This document shows, piece by piece, positions 32,940-45,466 of a DNA stretch of 64,000 nt. Source of the stretch: Myxocyprinus asiaticus (lineage: Eukaryota > Chordata > Actinopteri > Cypriniformes > Catostomidae); NCBI RefSeq assembly GCF_019703515.2, contig NC_059372.1, positions 27,429,431 through 27,493,430 of the forward strand, given 5' to 3'. Both the position numbers and the translations under genes were made by a program. Numbering within the stretch: position 1 is the stretch's first letter; each line of letters starts with the position of its first letter. Under the pieces are notes generated by a model. That model was not told the origin of the DNA and searched no databases. It was given only the letters and a program-made list of their open reading frames with translations.

Positions 32940-33400
32940 GACGAAACAGTTGTAAAAGACCTAAAGAAAATGTTAAATGAAGGGAGAAAAATAGTAAGAG
33001 AAGACAAACGACCAAGCAGAAAAGCACGGAAGACTAGTAAACAGAGTGCATTTGTAAAAACGGGTTGGACATGACAAAATTATTGCTAGAAAAGTACATT
33101 TGCTCTCTCGAATCATTACAAACACGAATACACTGAATTTTTCATTTAAGCAGCAGAGGCGGTGGCTATCACAACACTTGTCGGCACTGTGCTGCAAGCT
33201 TATCATTTTAAACCTAGCACATCATTAGCTTTCGGATTGCATTGGCATTTCTAACAGAGAAAGCCGATAATGACACCACACAAAAATAAGAATAGTGAAC
33301 GTGCGTACATACTTCTCAGCCTGCGTTGTTGACAGACTCTCTTCCTCCACAGCGAAAATCTCACACAGTTGAAGGTCTTCCATCGCCCTCTACAGGAGCG
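32940..33400 (-). other. fkbpl 5' UTR, first intron and promoter-proximal region
   Basis: On the minus strand a GTATGT donor (33312-33307) and a TTTCTTTAG acceptor (ending 32961) define a likely 352-bp 5'-UTR intron, so the first exon is non-coding and ends at 33313. The start of transcription is not determined. Splice calls are inference from consensus only. Confidence 0.5.
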
Positions 33401-35804
33401 GCATGGGGTGAACGTAATTATACTGCACACTGCTGGGTTTCCCACTGTGTCCGAAACCGCGTACTGTCACAGTATGTACTGTATTTGATGAGAAACACAC
33501 TTCTTTTCCGGTAAAACAGTACGCTCTTTAGGTATGCGAGAAGCAGTATGAATAGAATTCGGACATACTAACATCCGGGAACGTACGCATGGTGCCGTGA
33601 CCAGAATATATGACCTGAAACAACAACTGTGAAAATAATCCACACAAGTTCAGTTAAACAAGCGCCATTTAAGCACAATGAGCAACGTTCTTTGTGTATA
33701 CAGCACTTACTGTTGAAAACAGCCTTCCGCCCTGAGGTTCTCTGCTATTTGTTTTAAATCCAGTGTTTGAACATGACGTCTCCTCAGCTCCCGATGCATT
33801 GTGGGATAGGAAAGTGTTCAATTGATCCAAGAAACTGCATGGCAAGATGTAGTAAAAAATGAGTTACATTTTGGTCTGTTCTAGCAGAAAAACTATTTAC
33901 TCGATTCAGAAGACATGGATTTACCCACTGGAGTCATATGGATTACTTTTATGTTTCCTTTATGTGCTATTTGGAGGTTCAGAGTTTTGGTCTCCATTCA
34001 CTTGCACTGTATGGACCTATAGAGCTGAGATATTCCTCTTAAAATCTTTGTTTGTGTTCTTCAGAAGAAAGAAAGGCATACACATCTGGGATGGCATGAG
34101 GGTGAGTAAATGATTGAGAGAATTTTCATTTTTGGGTGAACTTTCCCTTTAAGTAAAAAAAATTAAAGTATCTTGTTCAAGTGCTTGTTGTCTCACAATA
34201 TTGCCTTCAAGGTCAGAAATTAAGGAGGGCTCAGGGCAAAAAATGCCCCCATAATGAATTTATCTATTTATGCATAAGTATACATATTATTAATGTATGA
34301 GATATATGTTGGTTGAGTTTATGTTTATGAGGTAATACATTCTCAGTCTAGTTATTTATATTGAGAATTTATGTTAATCAATTAAATATTTGACATAAAA
34401 AAGATGACAACTTAAATTTTATATTTGTTTTTACCTATAAAAGGTACAAAATGCCCCTGAAAATCAAATCCAGGTGGCAAATATTGCCCCTTAATATAAA
34501 AGTTAATTTCTGACCCTGAATGCTTTATATCTATCAACTGAAAACACTTAGTATGTCACACTGACATGAGTCTGTCTATGACACCTGTATTTTAGGGTAA
34601 ATGTGCTAAAGCCTGAAAGTGTAAACTCAGATCAATACATTTTGGAAGATTTTGTTTGAAAAGTTAAATTAAATATTATCAACTACAGACCTTTCTTATT
34701 AAACTTAAGGCCTTAATTGAAAAAATATAAGATTTACAGGGGACAGTGTTGGGAGTTGCCTGATTACAAAGGAATTTGTTACTGTAATCTAATGACTTTT
34801 AGCCAAATGTGTAATAAATTACATAATAAATTCTAGTAGTTAGTCGATTACAGTTACTAAGTTTCATTAGTACGTGTACCCAAGTAAATTACTTGGGTTA
34901 CATATTTCTACAATAGTATTATTTATGTAGCATTTAAAAAATGAATTATGTGCATATGTGCGACTGTTTGCATTTGCATTGTGGTAGCAAAAACCCAAAA
35001 TGTAAAAATTTACACAGTCGAGTAATACATAGAAATATGCAACGTGCAATGAATATGGCATTAAATATTACAGTGCATCGTTTGTGTGCAATCTATTGTT
35101 GATGTCTGTCCTGATGTGCAAAAGCAAAGAAGTGGCTACAAACAAATACTGATACTTTTAAGGAAAAATTCTGCTTCAAAGTGTGGTATAGGGGGTCATG
35201 ATGTTTGTTAGAGAAGATTCTTTTTTAAATGAATTCTTAATGAGCTCTTTTGCACTTTAAAAAAGAACTGTTTTAGTTCCACTATCAGATAAGACCATGG
35301 TACTTTGAAATAGGGCATATACCAGGGTACTAAATAATTAACATATATTCATGCAGCATGGTATATACATGGTACTCCAATGTACTTCAAAGAACAAAAA
35401 GTACCAGAAACATTTTAGTGGATGGACTGGGCTTGGCAGAGATCGCGATTTGCCTTTGTGACCAGAGGGGGCGCACTTGACAGGAGCGATACTTCACTCT
35501 GTGAGCTGTTTCCTGTGTGCATTCAGTGCAGCGTCAGAGACCGTCCAGTACTACAGTATGTGGAAGAGTGCGCATGTGAAATGAAGGGTTGGGGCAGAGT
35601 TTCGGAGCACGTTTAGTTGACAGGCGTCGCTGTTGCTACTCGACTCGGATAACAACAGCCGTATACAAGGAGCTATCGCGAGATACCCTTCTTTGACTGG
35701 ATTAAGCCAAGAAAAGCCGTTTTGGACGGAGCAAGCTGAAGGCGGATGAGCGCAGCCCGCGGGAGGGCAAGTGTGTTTCTGTGGCGGGGTCCAGTAAGCG
35801 AAAG
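33401..35804. other. Shared 5' interval between fkbpl and the PAR6 gene
   Basis: The two genes are divergent, with about 2.4 kb between the fkbpl 5' exon and the PAR6 start codon. A MITE sits at 33840-34160. From about 35420 to 35804 the DNA becomes GC-richer and should hold the PAR6 promoter and 5' UTR; I see no clear TATA box. The phrase GATGCATTGTGGGATAG (33793 area) resembles a ZNF143/Staf-type site, weak evidence only. Confidence 0.45.
33840..34160. repeat. MITE copy upstream of the PAR6 gene
   Basis: Body phrases TTCAGAAGACATGGATTTA, TGTTCTTCAGAAGAAAGAAA and the end TTTTCATTTTTGGGTGAAC, TTTCCCTTTAAG identify the same MITE family as 32030-32515 and 63184-63600. Confidence 0.65.
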
Positions 35805-35867
35805 ATGAACAAAAACCAGCGAGTGCCGAGCAACCGAACTCTGAACGCCGTGGAGGTGAAAAGCAAG
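35805..35867 (+). CDS. pard6b: PAR6 polarity protein, exon 1
   Basis: PAR6 scaffolds aPKC, CDC42 and PAR3 in cell polarity. This exon encodes 21 residues, MNKNQRVPSNRTLNAVEVKS then K, ending at AAG before a GTGCGT donor (35868). The EVKSK sequence directly precedes the PB1 domain in vertebrate PAR6 proteins. The ATG lies in AAAGATGAAC and an upstream in-frame ATG was not seen in the GC-rich leader. Exon 2 joins in phase 0 after a 5.5-kb intron (35868-41384) full of transposons. Confidence 0.82.
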
Positions 35868-36636
35868 GTGCGTAGCCAACGAGACAATTACTTTAATAAT
35901 TGTTCAATCAAAGAACACGGTCTTTGTGTTTGGAGTAGTTTTACATTTGGCTGTTGAGATGCGGTTACACAGTCCTGATAAGTTTTACCACCCCTAATGT
36001 GTGTTGAACCGTCGGTGAGTTCGACTGTGGCTTCAGTGAGGCATCCGTGAAATCAGTGTTGATATGGAGTGATCGGGTGTTTTGACAGGTGCTCTGTTAT
36101 CTCATGTATCTCATGTTTTGAGGTGCTTATTCTAATATAAATGTGATTTTTAAAAGAAAGTATAATTTATATACTTTATAATTATATAAAGGTGAGACTG
36201 CAATTGAGGCAATATTTTATTTCCCCTTGATTTTGAAGAACAAATATTTCAAACATAATTCATAACGCAAATTACTTTTCCCGTTTTTTAAGAGTGTTGA
36301 AATGTTACATTTTTCCAGAATTTGTCTATTTTAAGCTTATCCCTTACACAGACTTTTTTTTTAACATACATTAAAATCATGGAATACAATTTGTAATTTT
36401 TTTAATAACAAAGAATCACTAGGCCTAATATTGCTGTCATTACCACTTCGCCAAGCAATTGAGTTTCTCTAAAAAAAGTTTATATTTGGTTGTAATGGAA
36501 ATGACAATGAGAACAAGGGTAGCAAAGAGGCTGTTTGAAGATAAGAAAAGTAATTAATTTTAAGATTTGTACATTATAAGAGTAGCTTCATTAAGTGTCA
36601 TTACCAGACATGTTATAATTTGAGAATTTTAGTTAA

Positions 36637-38495
36637 AGGAATATTCCGGGTTCAATACAAGTTAAGCTGAATCGACAGCATTTATGGTGTAATGTTAATT
36701 GCCACAAAAATACATTTTGACTGGTCCCTCCTTTTCTTTAAAAAAGAAAAAATCTATGTTCCAGTGAGGCACTTACAATGGAAGTGAATGGGGCCAGTCT
36801 GTAAATGTTAAAATAATCACTGTTTCAAAAGTATAGACACAAGATGTAAACAACATGAGTGTTAACTAGGGCTGGGCGATAGGACGATGTAATCGGATAT
36901 CGACGATGTCTAACAAAGATCCCGATGCCGATTGCGAACAGATGATAATTGACAGTATCGGGAAATAGCAAAACCATGGATCTGGGAAGTCGGCAAATAT
37001 ATTAAACAGTGGCCAGGGTGTGAAACTAGCACCCGCCACCCACAAAATATGACGAGGATGAATCCAGTTTGCAAATTCCTCGTCCAAATGTATTTCATGC
37101 ATGGGTAATTTTGCTCATCTACCCGCAACAGGCGGGCAACCTGTAAGACGTCTCAGAGTGACACATGACAAGAAATGCTATTAGTCACAAAGACGTGCTT
37201 AAAGAAACACACTTTTTTATATTTTTAAGAACAGACAAAATAAAAGCCGTCAATGCTTGTGTCTGATTCACTGTTTGTTCAGAGACGTGCAGTGCAAGCC
37301 TGTCTCGTGGAACACGTGCATGTAAAGAGTTTTCACTCTCTTTTTTTCCCCTCTGTTTCATTCATCTGAAAACTGTTTGCAAGAATAATATCGTCTATGA
37401 GAATGTTGCAAATTCTCTCAGATCATCTCAGGACATGCTGTGAGTTTAGTTCGCTTTATTTCCACACGGTTAGCATGTATTGTGAACGCAACTCTGCAGG
37501 TTCAGTAATATATATCTTTATATTGAAGAAACAAAGACGAAAATGATTAAATCATAAAGTAATACAAGACACGTTCGCCTTGAACCTAAAATTGAGTTCT
37601 ATTGTATTTTATTTAGGCAGCATTAACTGTATTAACAAAACGCAATACAAACACTTGTGAACACAAGGGAATTTATTAGGCTTATTTATTTTGATTATTA
37701 TTGTCTTTACATGTATAATTGTCTTAAGTTCTAATTCTGTTGGCTATTAGTAATTTTCCACCTGTTGTCATTGACTGATACTTGCTTGATGGCAAATGGA
37801 GCCGTTGGAGATGGTAAATATTTAAATAAGGTGGTTAAATAAGATTTTTTGATCACTTCGTTGTTTTATTGATTTTTTTCGTTTAGTTTAAAGTGCAATT
37901 TGAATTTAGAAATGTCTTTGTTTACGTTTTTCGTATTTCAATAAATGAATTAAATTTTTAAAGCAAAATCAATAAAGCAAAAAAAATTCACCGACCCTCG
38001 GCAGGGGGGTTGATGATGTAATCAGATATCACAATATTGTTTTAAGGCGATTATCGATCAAATAGTTTTTACATATCGCCAGCTCTAGTGTTAACATGAT
38101 TTTAGTGTGATAAAATCACTTACTAACATTTTCTGTGTGAAGTTATATCTAATTTGACAACTTTGTTGCCATGAGATATAATGCCATAAACACTTTAATC
38201 CCAGTAAATGACGATTTAAACAACTTTACAGCTCAAAATAATACATTTTAACAGAACAATGCATGTAAGTGCTTTTATAAAATTATAAGCGTCACATTTT
38301 TGCTTTCAAAACTTGACCCCATTCACTTCCATTGTAAGTGCCTCGCTGTACCCTCGATTTTTGCTTTTTTTTTTTTTTTTTTTAAAGGAGGGATGAGTAC
38401 ATTATTTTTATTTTTATTTTTTTATTTTTTTGTGGTAATCAACATTATGCCGCAAATGTTGTTGATTGAACTTGTATTGAACACGGAATATTCCT
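36637..38495. repeat. AGGAATATTCC palindromic MITE, split by a hAT element
   Basis: It starts AGGAATATTCCGGGTTCAAT and ends ATTGAACACGGAATATTCCT, an inverted pair, with TTAA before the left end (36633-36636) and TTGA after the right. Net of the hAT insertion (36867-38087) it is about 0.63 kb. Both arms contain GGAAGTGAATGGGG/CCCCATTCACTTCC. It lies in PAR6 intron 1. Confidence 0.7.
36867..38087. mobile_element. Non-autonomous hAT element A
   Basis: Ends are TAGGGCTGGGCGATA and ATATCGCCAGCTCTA, with a perfect 8-bp TSD GTGTTAAC (36859-36866 and 38088-38095). It is 1221 bp with no transposase. A relative lies at 56666-59290. It inserted into the MITE that surrounds it. Confidence 0.8.
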
Positions 38496-39839
38496 TGACA
38501 GTCAATTTATTTTTATTTTTATCCCCTACATTCAAAGTTAATTGACAGCTAGCTAACTCGTGTTCGCAAGTCCAAGAACTGACATTTTCTTTATGCCCGT
38601 TTCACAAAAATCCACACCATCACACTTTGCTAAATCTAGCCTAACCAAGGTTGATCAAGGCCAGCTTTTATTCCAAGACATGTGGTAGATGTTTTAACAT
38701 AGATAAAACATAGATGAAAGTTTAAAGATGTTTCATAAGTAGTCAAAAGTGCCCCTTTTAAGAATCACTCATACGTTACAAAACTGATCTCTCTTTTTTG
38801 ACTACAGTATCTCTCATTTTTATTAGTTCATGAATCCTTTTATTGTCGTTCTTGATTCCTACTTTCCCCACATTCTTTTGGTGTTTACTGTTAAACAAAC
38901 TGATTCAAACAGGTTCGAGGAAATTAAATATTGTCTGTTCTCAAGTTAAATCAAATACCAAGCCGCACATTGAGACTGGTGTGTCTATATAAGATAATTG
39001 TTTGTAACTCGACCTCTGTCACAAAGAGTGAGTTTTTTATCTGACCTATTGCATTGAGAGTAGATTTATTGGTGTTGCAGCTGAACAAGTACACAGATAT
39101 TTTTGAACATTTGCTGCTGTAGTCTGATGAACAAATCAAATATTGTGTATTAAAATCTAGTCCGCTGCCCACCTAGACAGCATTGCCAATGTGCATGTTC
39201 TCAGGGACCACACATACTGATGAAATGTAGACCTTGAAGTCACTTTGCATAAAAGCTTCTGGCAAATGCATTTATGTAATATCAATGTTTTTGAAGGTAG
39301 GAGCAATTATTCAGAACCAATGGAATGCAGGTGCTGTTTCCTATATGTTAATTCATGGGTCTTACTTGTTGTGTTAGTCATTACAGACAACACCGTAAAC
39401 AAGGGCCTGGTCACTCACTCCACCATCACAAAGATCTACAGGGCTGCTTTGTCATGGACAAGTCATTGTAAGCTAGTGGTGACATTACAGCTGACTCAGT
39501 CTTAATCCTTCCATCACATTATACATTATTTAATACTAAGCCACTTCATAGCTTGTTACAAATCATGAAACTATCTGAACAATATAGGTAATTTAAATTA
39601 TTATAGACATTCAACATATTTCTTGCATATAATTGTCCAGTTTATTTGTTTATAAAGATTAATATTAGAGTTTCTGATTGATACTGGTATTGTTGGTCTA
39701 TATTTATTAAACTCCAGTGCATATTCCCCTTAAAACAGTAGGGCATTATGCTTCTGCTACAAGCACATTTTCATCCCTCATCTTCTAAAAGAGTAACAGA
39801 CACTATAAACAACAGTTGCATTAATTATGCATTCATTAT
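38496..39839. other. PAR6 intron 1 sequence with a SINE-like tail
   Basis: No exon was recognised. At 39228-39282 the phrase GTCACTTTGCATAAAAGCTTC, TGGCAAATGCATTTATGTAA (split here) is a diverged relative of the SINE-like tail at 943-1075. Confidence 0.45.
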
Positions 39840-41158
39840 TAGGGCTAGGTATGATACAGATTTCCCGATTCGATTCCAAATCACAAGCTCTCGATTCGAT
39901 TCCAATTTCAATTCGATTCGATATAGATTCATATATGTGTGTATTTTAGTTATAATGTACCTTTTGATTACATTTGAAAGAAATTCTCTCCCATTAATGC
40001 TGGTAATTATACAGGGGGACATTCTAACTAGGTACATTACAAAAATATTTATTTTACTAATTATATTTTAGTTTTTCATAATTGTTCTCACATTTTGGCT
40101 TTTTAAAAATGATCAAATCCATGTATTCAATAAATAAGCTATTATATTTCATATATAAATTTGTGTTACATGTTTATTGTTTAATTGCCTAATTTGTACT
40201 ATTTACAAGTATTTACATTGATTTGTTGAACACGTGCTAAAGCTGGTCACAAAGTATTGTCAGGACATTACTGTTGTAAAAAACAGCACCATCACTATTT
40301 GAAAAAAGTAATTTTTGATAAAATCTAGACAGGCCCCATTTCCAGCAGCCATCACTCCAACACCTTATCCTTGAGTAATTATGCTGAATTGCTCTTTTGT
40401 ACTAGAAAATCACTTGCCATTATATCAAACACAGTTGAAAGCTATTTGGTTTGTTAAATGAAGCTTAACATTGTCTTTGTGTTTGTTTTTGAGTTGCCAC
40501 AGTATGCAATAGACTGGCATGTCTTAAGGTCAATATTAGGTCAAAAATGGCAAAAAAGAAACATCTTTCTCTAGAAACTCATCAGTCAATTATTGTTTTG
40601 AGGAATGAAGGCTATACAATGCTTGAAACTGCCAAAAAACTGAAGATTTCATACAAAGGTGTACACTACAGTCTTCAAAGATGATGGACAATTGGGTCTA
40701 ACAAGGACAGAAAGAGATGTGGAAGGCCAGATGTATAACTAAACAAGAGGATAAGTACATCAGAGTCTCTAGTTTGAGAAATAGATGCCTCACATGTCCT
40801 CAGCTGACAGCTTCATTGAATTCTACCCGCTCAACACCAGTTTCATGTGCAACAGTAAAGAGAAGACTAAGGGGTGCAGGCCTTATGGGAAGAATTGCAA
40901 AGAAAAAGCCACTTTTGAAACAGAAAAAACAATTTCTTTCCATAAGAGCAAAATCTGTACATTATTCCAAACTTTTGGCCGCCAGTGTATACATTTTAGT
41001 TGCATAGCGTGAAATTTGGTTGCAAATTCAAGTGATTTCCTCTGACTGTAGTAGAGGGTTGTGCATAGAGTAAAAGATCGATCTTGGGATTTAAGAATCG
41101 AGATAATTCAAATGAAGATCATGATGCATTGGAAAATCTATATTTTTACCCACCCCTA
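39840..41158. mobile_element. Non-autonomous hAT element C
   Basis: It starts TAGGGCTAGGTATGATAC and ends TTTACCCACCCCTA, with a perfect 8-bp TSD TTCATTAT (39832-39839 and 41159-41166). The ends are rich in ATTCGATT phrases. It carries a decayed Tc1 piece (about 40290-40990) and ends only 218 bp before PAR6 exon 2. Confidence 0.78.
40547..40950 (+). pseudogene. Tc1 transposase N-terminal remnant
   Basis: The DNA reads MAKKKHLSLETHQSIIVLRN, TMLETAKKLKISYKGVHYSL (helix-turn-helix), then after a stop CTTKQEDKYIRVSSLRNR-like sequence and SCATVKRRLRGAGLMGRIAK (second helix-turn-helix). The catalytic domain is deleted; the element closes at about 40990 with a Tc1 terminal repeat (CCAAACTTTTGGCCGCCAGT). 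It belongs to a different Tc1 subfamily from the three long copies. Confidence 0.75.
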
Positions 41159-41384
41159 TTCATTATTAAATTTAAAATAAATTATGTAATTATTATAATT
41201 GGAAAATGTATAAAATGTTTATAAATGTGCACATGATACTCACTGATATAAAACAAATTATCAGTTGTCTGTTATTTCATAGTACAAATCTTTATCGAAA
41301 AAATGGATTGATTTTCTCCTATGTTAATGTGTCTTTCCATCTATTTTACCAATGTGTATTGATGTCTGTACTCCATGTTGTTAG

Positions 41385-41607
41385 TTTGGAGCAGAGTTCA
41401 GACGGTTCTCTTTGGACCGGTCCAAGCCGGGACGTTTTGATGAGTTCTATGGCTTGCTACAGCACGTGCATCGGATCCCCAACATGGACCTTCTCGTGGG
41501 TTACGCCGATGTCCATGGGGACCTACTGCCAATCAACAACGATGACAACTACCACAAAGCAATCTCCATGGCAGCGCCTCTACTCCGCCTCTTCTTGCAG
41601 CGGAAAG
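41385..41607 (+). CDS. pard6b: PAR6 polarity protein, exon 2 (PB1 domain)
   Basis: The exon starts after TTGTTAG with TTT GGA GCA and encodes [60 protein letters not shown] and [14 protein letters not shown], ending in phase 1 before GTGATG. This is a complete PAR6 PB1 domain, which binds the aPKC PB1; the acidic [16 protein letters not shown] box is intact. The NYHKA and LQHVHRIPN stretches fit the beta paralogue better than alpha or gamma. The third exon with the semi-CRIB and PDZ domains was not found in the remaining 22 kb, so the gene continues beyond the window. Confidence 0.85.
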
Positions 41608-42928
41608 GTGATGGTTTTGTCACAAAGTGGGTCACTGGTCCTTCACACCTGGTCAAACTTCATATGCTACATGCACACCAATACTCTGCCTCAAGTTTGT
41701 TTGGATCTCTTGTTTTATGGTCACAATGCTCATGGTTTGTGTGCATTGTCTGTCCATTTGGTATGGTGAAAATTCACATTTAAAGTCTTAAAATAGCTTT
41801 ATAATGTGCAAAAAATTTTGTTTCAATTGATAAAATATGTGGGGGTGATGGCTGTGGTAGGAAGCTGTCAGACCAGAAGTGGTGCTTTTGTTTATGTATC
41901 AGTGGTTATCGGATTATAATGTGACATTGCATGTAGCCCTAAAGGAATTGCCTGAAGACTCAATTTACTGAATAATATGGTATGGTAATGATGTGGCTCT
42001 TATTCAGGGAGCTTAAGACCCAGATCTGTTTTGTTGCTATCCAAAAGCATTTTATAATTTGCCTAACACTGTCAGCTATAGCTGATGAGCCCGTTTGCAG
42101 TGAGGCATCTATTGCTTATTTATGTAGCTCATTTTGCTTTTGTCATTTATCAATGTTTTATTTCGAGTAAAGACTCTATGGTGTCAGTCCATGATATTTG
42201 GGAGGTTTGACTAGACTAGGTTTGTTGCATAATCTCTCTTGATCCATTTTTTTTTATTATTATTTTTTTTAATTTATTTTTTTTAACTCCTGTGGATGAG
42301 TGTTGCTTAATTTATGTTTAAAAGTAACTCTTATAACTCTTGACCCTCAACTGAGCTCATTCAAAAGTAACAAAGTCTTTTATGGGTTTGATTTGGTGGC
42401 ACATTGAGTCTCTTGGGCACAGTTTCCTGTTGTGTGTGTTTTTGTCCTGGGTGTGGAGCACCTCACACTAAGCTGTCTCTGTGTGCCATATGACCTATAG
42501 ATGGTAAGCCACTTTGCCAGGTGGAGATTAGAGGGGTCACTGTGTAACACTGTGTGGCCAGCGTTTCAATTACATGGTCGATGCTGGCGCCATTCTGTGA
42601 CCTGTTGCTATGGTTCTCACATGAGGACCCACCCACTTTTTTAACTCGGCATGAAGAGTAAGCCTAATCTCATTATATTCAGGTTTGAAGTTATTTAAGT
42701 GCACGTGTGTGGATGTAGGGGGTACATACTATACAGAAAAAGATGGTAAAGAACATCCAATATATCACATATTTTTCTACATCACAAAAATATTCCACAT
42801 ATTTTGGCCAGTAAACATGAGGCTAGTAGCCTAAAGGCGTAGATTAAGTTGCATTCTTGGCTTAGGCTGACAGAAGCACTATTCCAAAAATTGTTGAGCT
42901 ACCTTGTTGTCTACTGCCTACAAAACTG
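41608..42928 (+). other. PAR6 intron 2, start
   Basis: No exon was recognised. T-rich stretches occur near 42245-42290. The intron probably extends to the end of the window. Confidence 0.5.
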
Positions 42929-43904
42929 AAAATAGCGCTACCACTCGGGTTTAGTTTTGCCCCGGACTCTGTATTTTGGGAGATGGGGTGGATGTGGAGG
43001 ATTGGTCCTAACCAGTGTTATGGTCGCCAGACAGGTGATTTTGAGGGGTTGAAAGTCGATTGGAGCGCCCCATTTCAGTAGTGGTGCTCGGAGATGGGGA
43101 GGGTGGCAGCTTTAGAAGAAGGGTCTTATAGAAGATTAGGGAATTTGGATTTGTTTGTTGGGAAATGGGTTGGATACTTAGTGTTCTTGGAGGGTTCTCG
43201 AGTGGAATAGTGGAGAGTAGGGCTGCAATTAACGATTATTTTGATAATCAACTAATCTAACGATTATTAGAACGATTATTCGACTATTCGGGCGATTATT
43301 GCAACGATTAATCATTAGCTCTAAACCGACTTTTCAGCTTGTGCCCCGACTTAAAAGGTTGTATTTAACATGCTTGCTAACAATAAAGAGGACAAAATCA
43401 TCCTTTTAAAATACCTCTAAATGACATTCACTGAATTAAAGGGAAAAAATACTTTTTATTATGTTTAATTCAGTAAAAATTTCACTACAAAAAATCCTAT
43501 TGTTATCAAGTGTATTTGTCTTGTTTTCCATTTAAAATTGTCTAAAAATCCTTAAAACAAGTTACATTTACTTCAGAAGTAACATAAGATATTTAGACTT
43601 GCTTTAAGAGAATGTATCTTAAATATAAGTGTATTTTGTAAATAAGTGTATTTTTTCACTTGGTTATACTTTTGCGAGTGCAGTAAAGACAAAATATGCT
43701 TATATTCAAGATCTATTCTCCTAAAAGCAATCTTATATGCTGCTTCTCAGGTGAATGCATCTTTTTTTAAAGGATTTTTAGATATTTTAAAATATTTGTA
43801 TTTTTAATATTATATTCAACATTCTCAGATAAAAAAAAAAACATCTTCTGCAGTATAGCTGCTAAAGTAAATGTACATTGTTTTAAAGGAGTTTTAGATA
43901 TTTA

Positions 43905-45466
43905 CAGGTGCATCTCAATAAATTAGAATGTCGTGGAAAAGTTCATTTATTTCAGTAATTCAACTCAAATTGTGAAACTCGTGTATTAAATAAATTCAGT
44001 GCACACAGACTGAAGTAGTTTAAGTCTTTGGTTCTTTTAATTGTGATGATTTTGGCTCACATTTAACAAAAACCCACCAATTCACTATCTCAAAAAATTA
44101 GAATATGGTGACATGCCAATCAGCTAATCAACTCAAAACACCTGCAAAGGTTTCCTGAGCCTTCAAAATGGTCTCTCAGTTTGGTTCACTAGGCTACACA
44201 ATCATGGGGAAGACTGCTGATCTGACAGTTGTCCAGAAGACAATCATTGACACCCTTCACAAGGAGGGTAAGCCACAAACAGTCATTGCCAAAGAAGCTG
44301 GCTGTTCACAGAGTGCTGTATCCAAGCATGTTAACAAAAAGTTGAGTGGAAGGAAAAAGTGTGGAAGAAAAAGATGCACAATGAGGATTGTCAAGCAAAA
44401 TCGATTCAAGAATTTGGGTGAACTTCACAAGGAATGGACTGAGGCTGGGGTCAAGGCATCAAGAGCCACCACACACAGACGTGTCAAGGAATTTGGCTAC
44501 AGTTGTTGTATTCCTCTTGTTAAGCCACTCCTGAACCACAGACAACATCAGAGGCATCTTACCTGGGCTAAGGAGAAGAAGAACTGGACTGTTGCCCAGT
44601 GGTCCAAAGTCCTCTCTTCAGATGAGAGCAAGTTTTGTATTTCATTTGGAAACCAAGGTCCTAGAGTCTGGAGGAAGGGTGGAGAAGCTCATAGCCCAAG
44701 TTGCTTGAAGTCCAGTGTTAAGTTTCCACAGTCTGTGATGATTTGGGGTGCAATGTCATCTGCTGGTGTTGGTCCATTGTGTTTTTTGAAAACCAAAGTC
44801 ACTGCACCCGTTTACCAAGAAATTTTGAAGCACTTCATGCTTCCTTCTGCTGACCAGCTTTTTAAAGATGCTGATTTCATTTTCCAGCAGGATTTGGCAC
44901 CTGCCCACACTGCCAAAAGCACCAAAAGTTGGTTAAATGACCATGGTGTTGGTGTGCTTGACTGGCCAGCAAACTCACCAGACCTGAACCCCATAGAGAA
45001 TCTATGGGGTATTGTCAAGAGGAAAATGAGAAACAAGAGACCAAAAAAATGCAGATGAGCTGAAGGCCACTGTCAAAGAAACCTGGGCTTCCATACCACC
45101 TCAGCAGTGCCACAAACTGATCACCTCCATGCCACGCCGAACTGAGGCAGTAATTAAAGCAAAAGGAGCCCCTACCAAGTATTGAGTACATATACAGTAA
45201 ATGAACATACTTTCCAGAAGGCCAACAATTCACTAAAAATGTTTTTTTTATTGGTCTTATGATGTATTCTAATTTTTTTGAGATAGTGAATTGGTGGGTT
45301 TTTGTTAAATGTGAGCCAAAATCATCACAATTAAAAGAACCAAAGACTTAAACTACTTCAGTCTGTGTGCATTGAATTTATTTAATACACGAGTTTCACA
45401 ATTTGAGTTGAATTACTGAAATAAATGAACTTTTCCACGACATTCTAATTTATTGAGATGCACCTG
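43905..45466 (+). mobile_element. Full-length Tc1-like transposon, copy 2
   Basis: 1562 bp, TA on both sides (43903-43904 and 45467-45468), same ends CAGGTGCATCTCAATAAATT as the intact copy at 23739. Nested inside hAT element D. Confidence 0.92.
44168..45058 (+). pseudogene. Tc1-like transposase, C-terminal frameshift
   Basis: The frame matches the intact copy through helix-turn-helix and the full DD34E triad ([29 protein letters not shown]). It then shifts at an A run near 45045 (seven As where the intact copy has six) and stops at CRCR-like residues after 296 aa, losing about the last 45 residues. A 27-bp in-frame deletion after the basic GRKRC stretch also removes nine residues. It is probably inactive. 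Confidence 0.88.
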
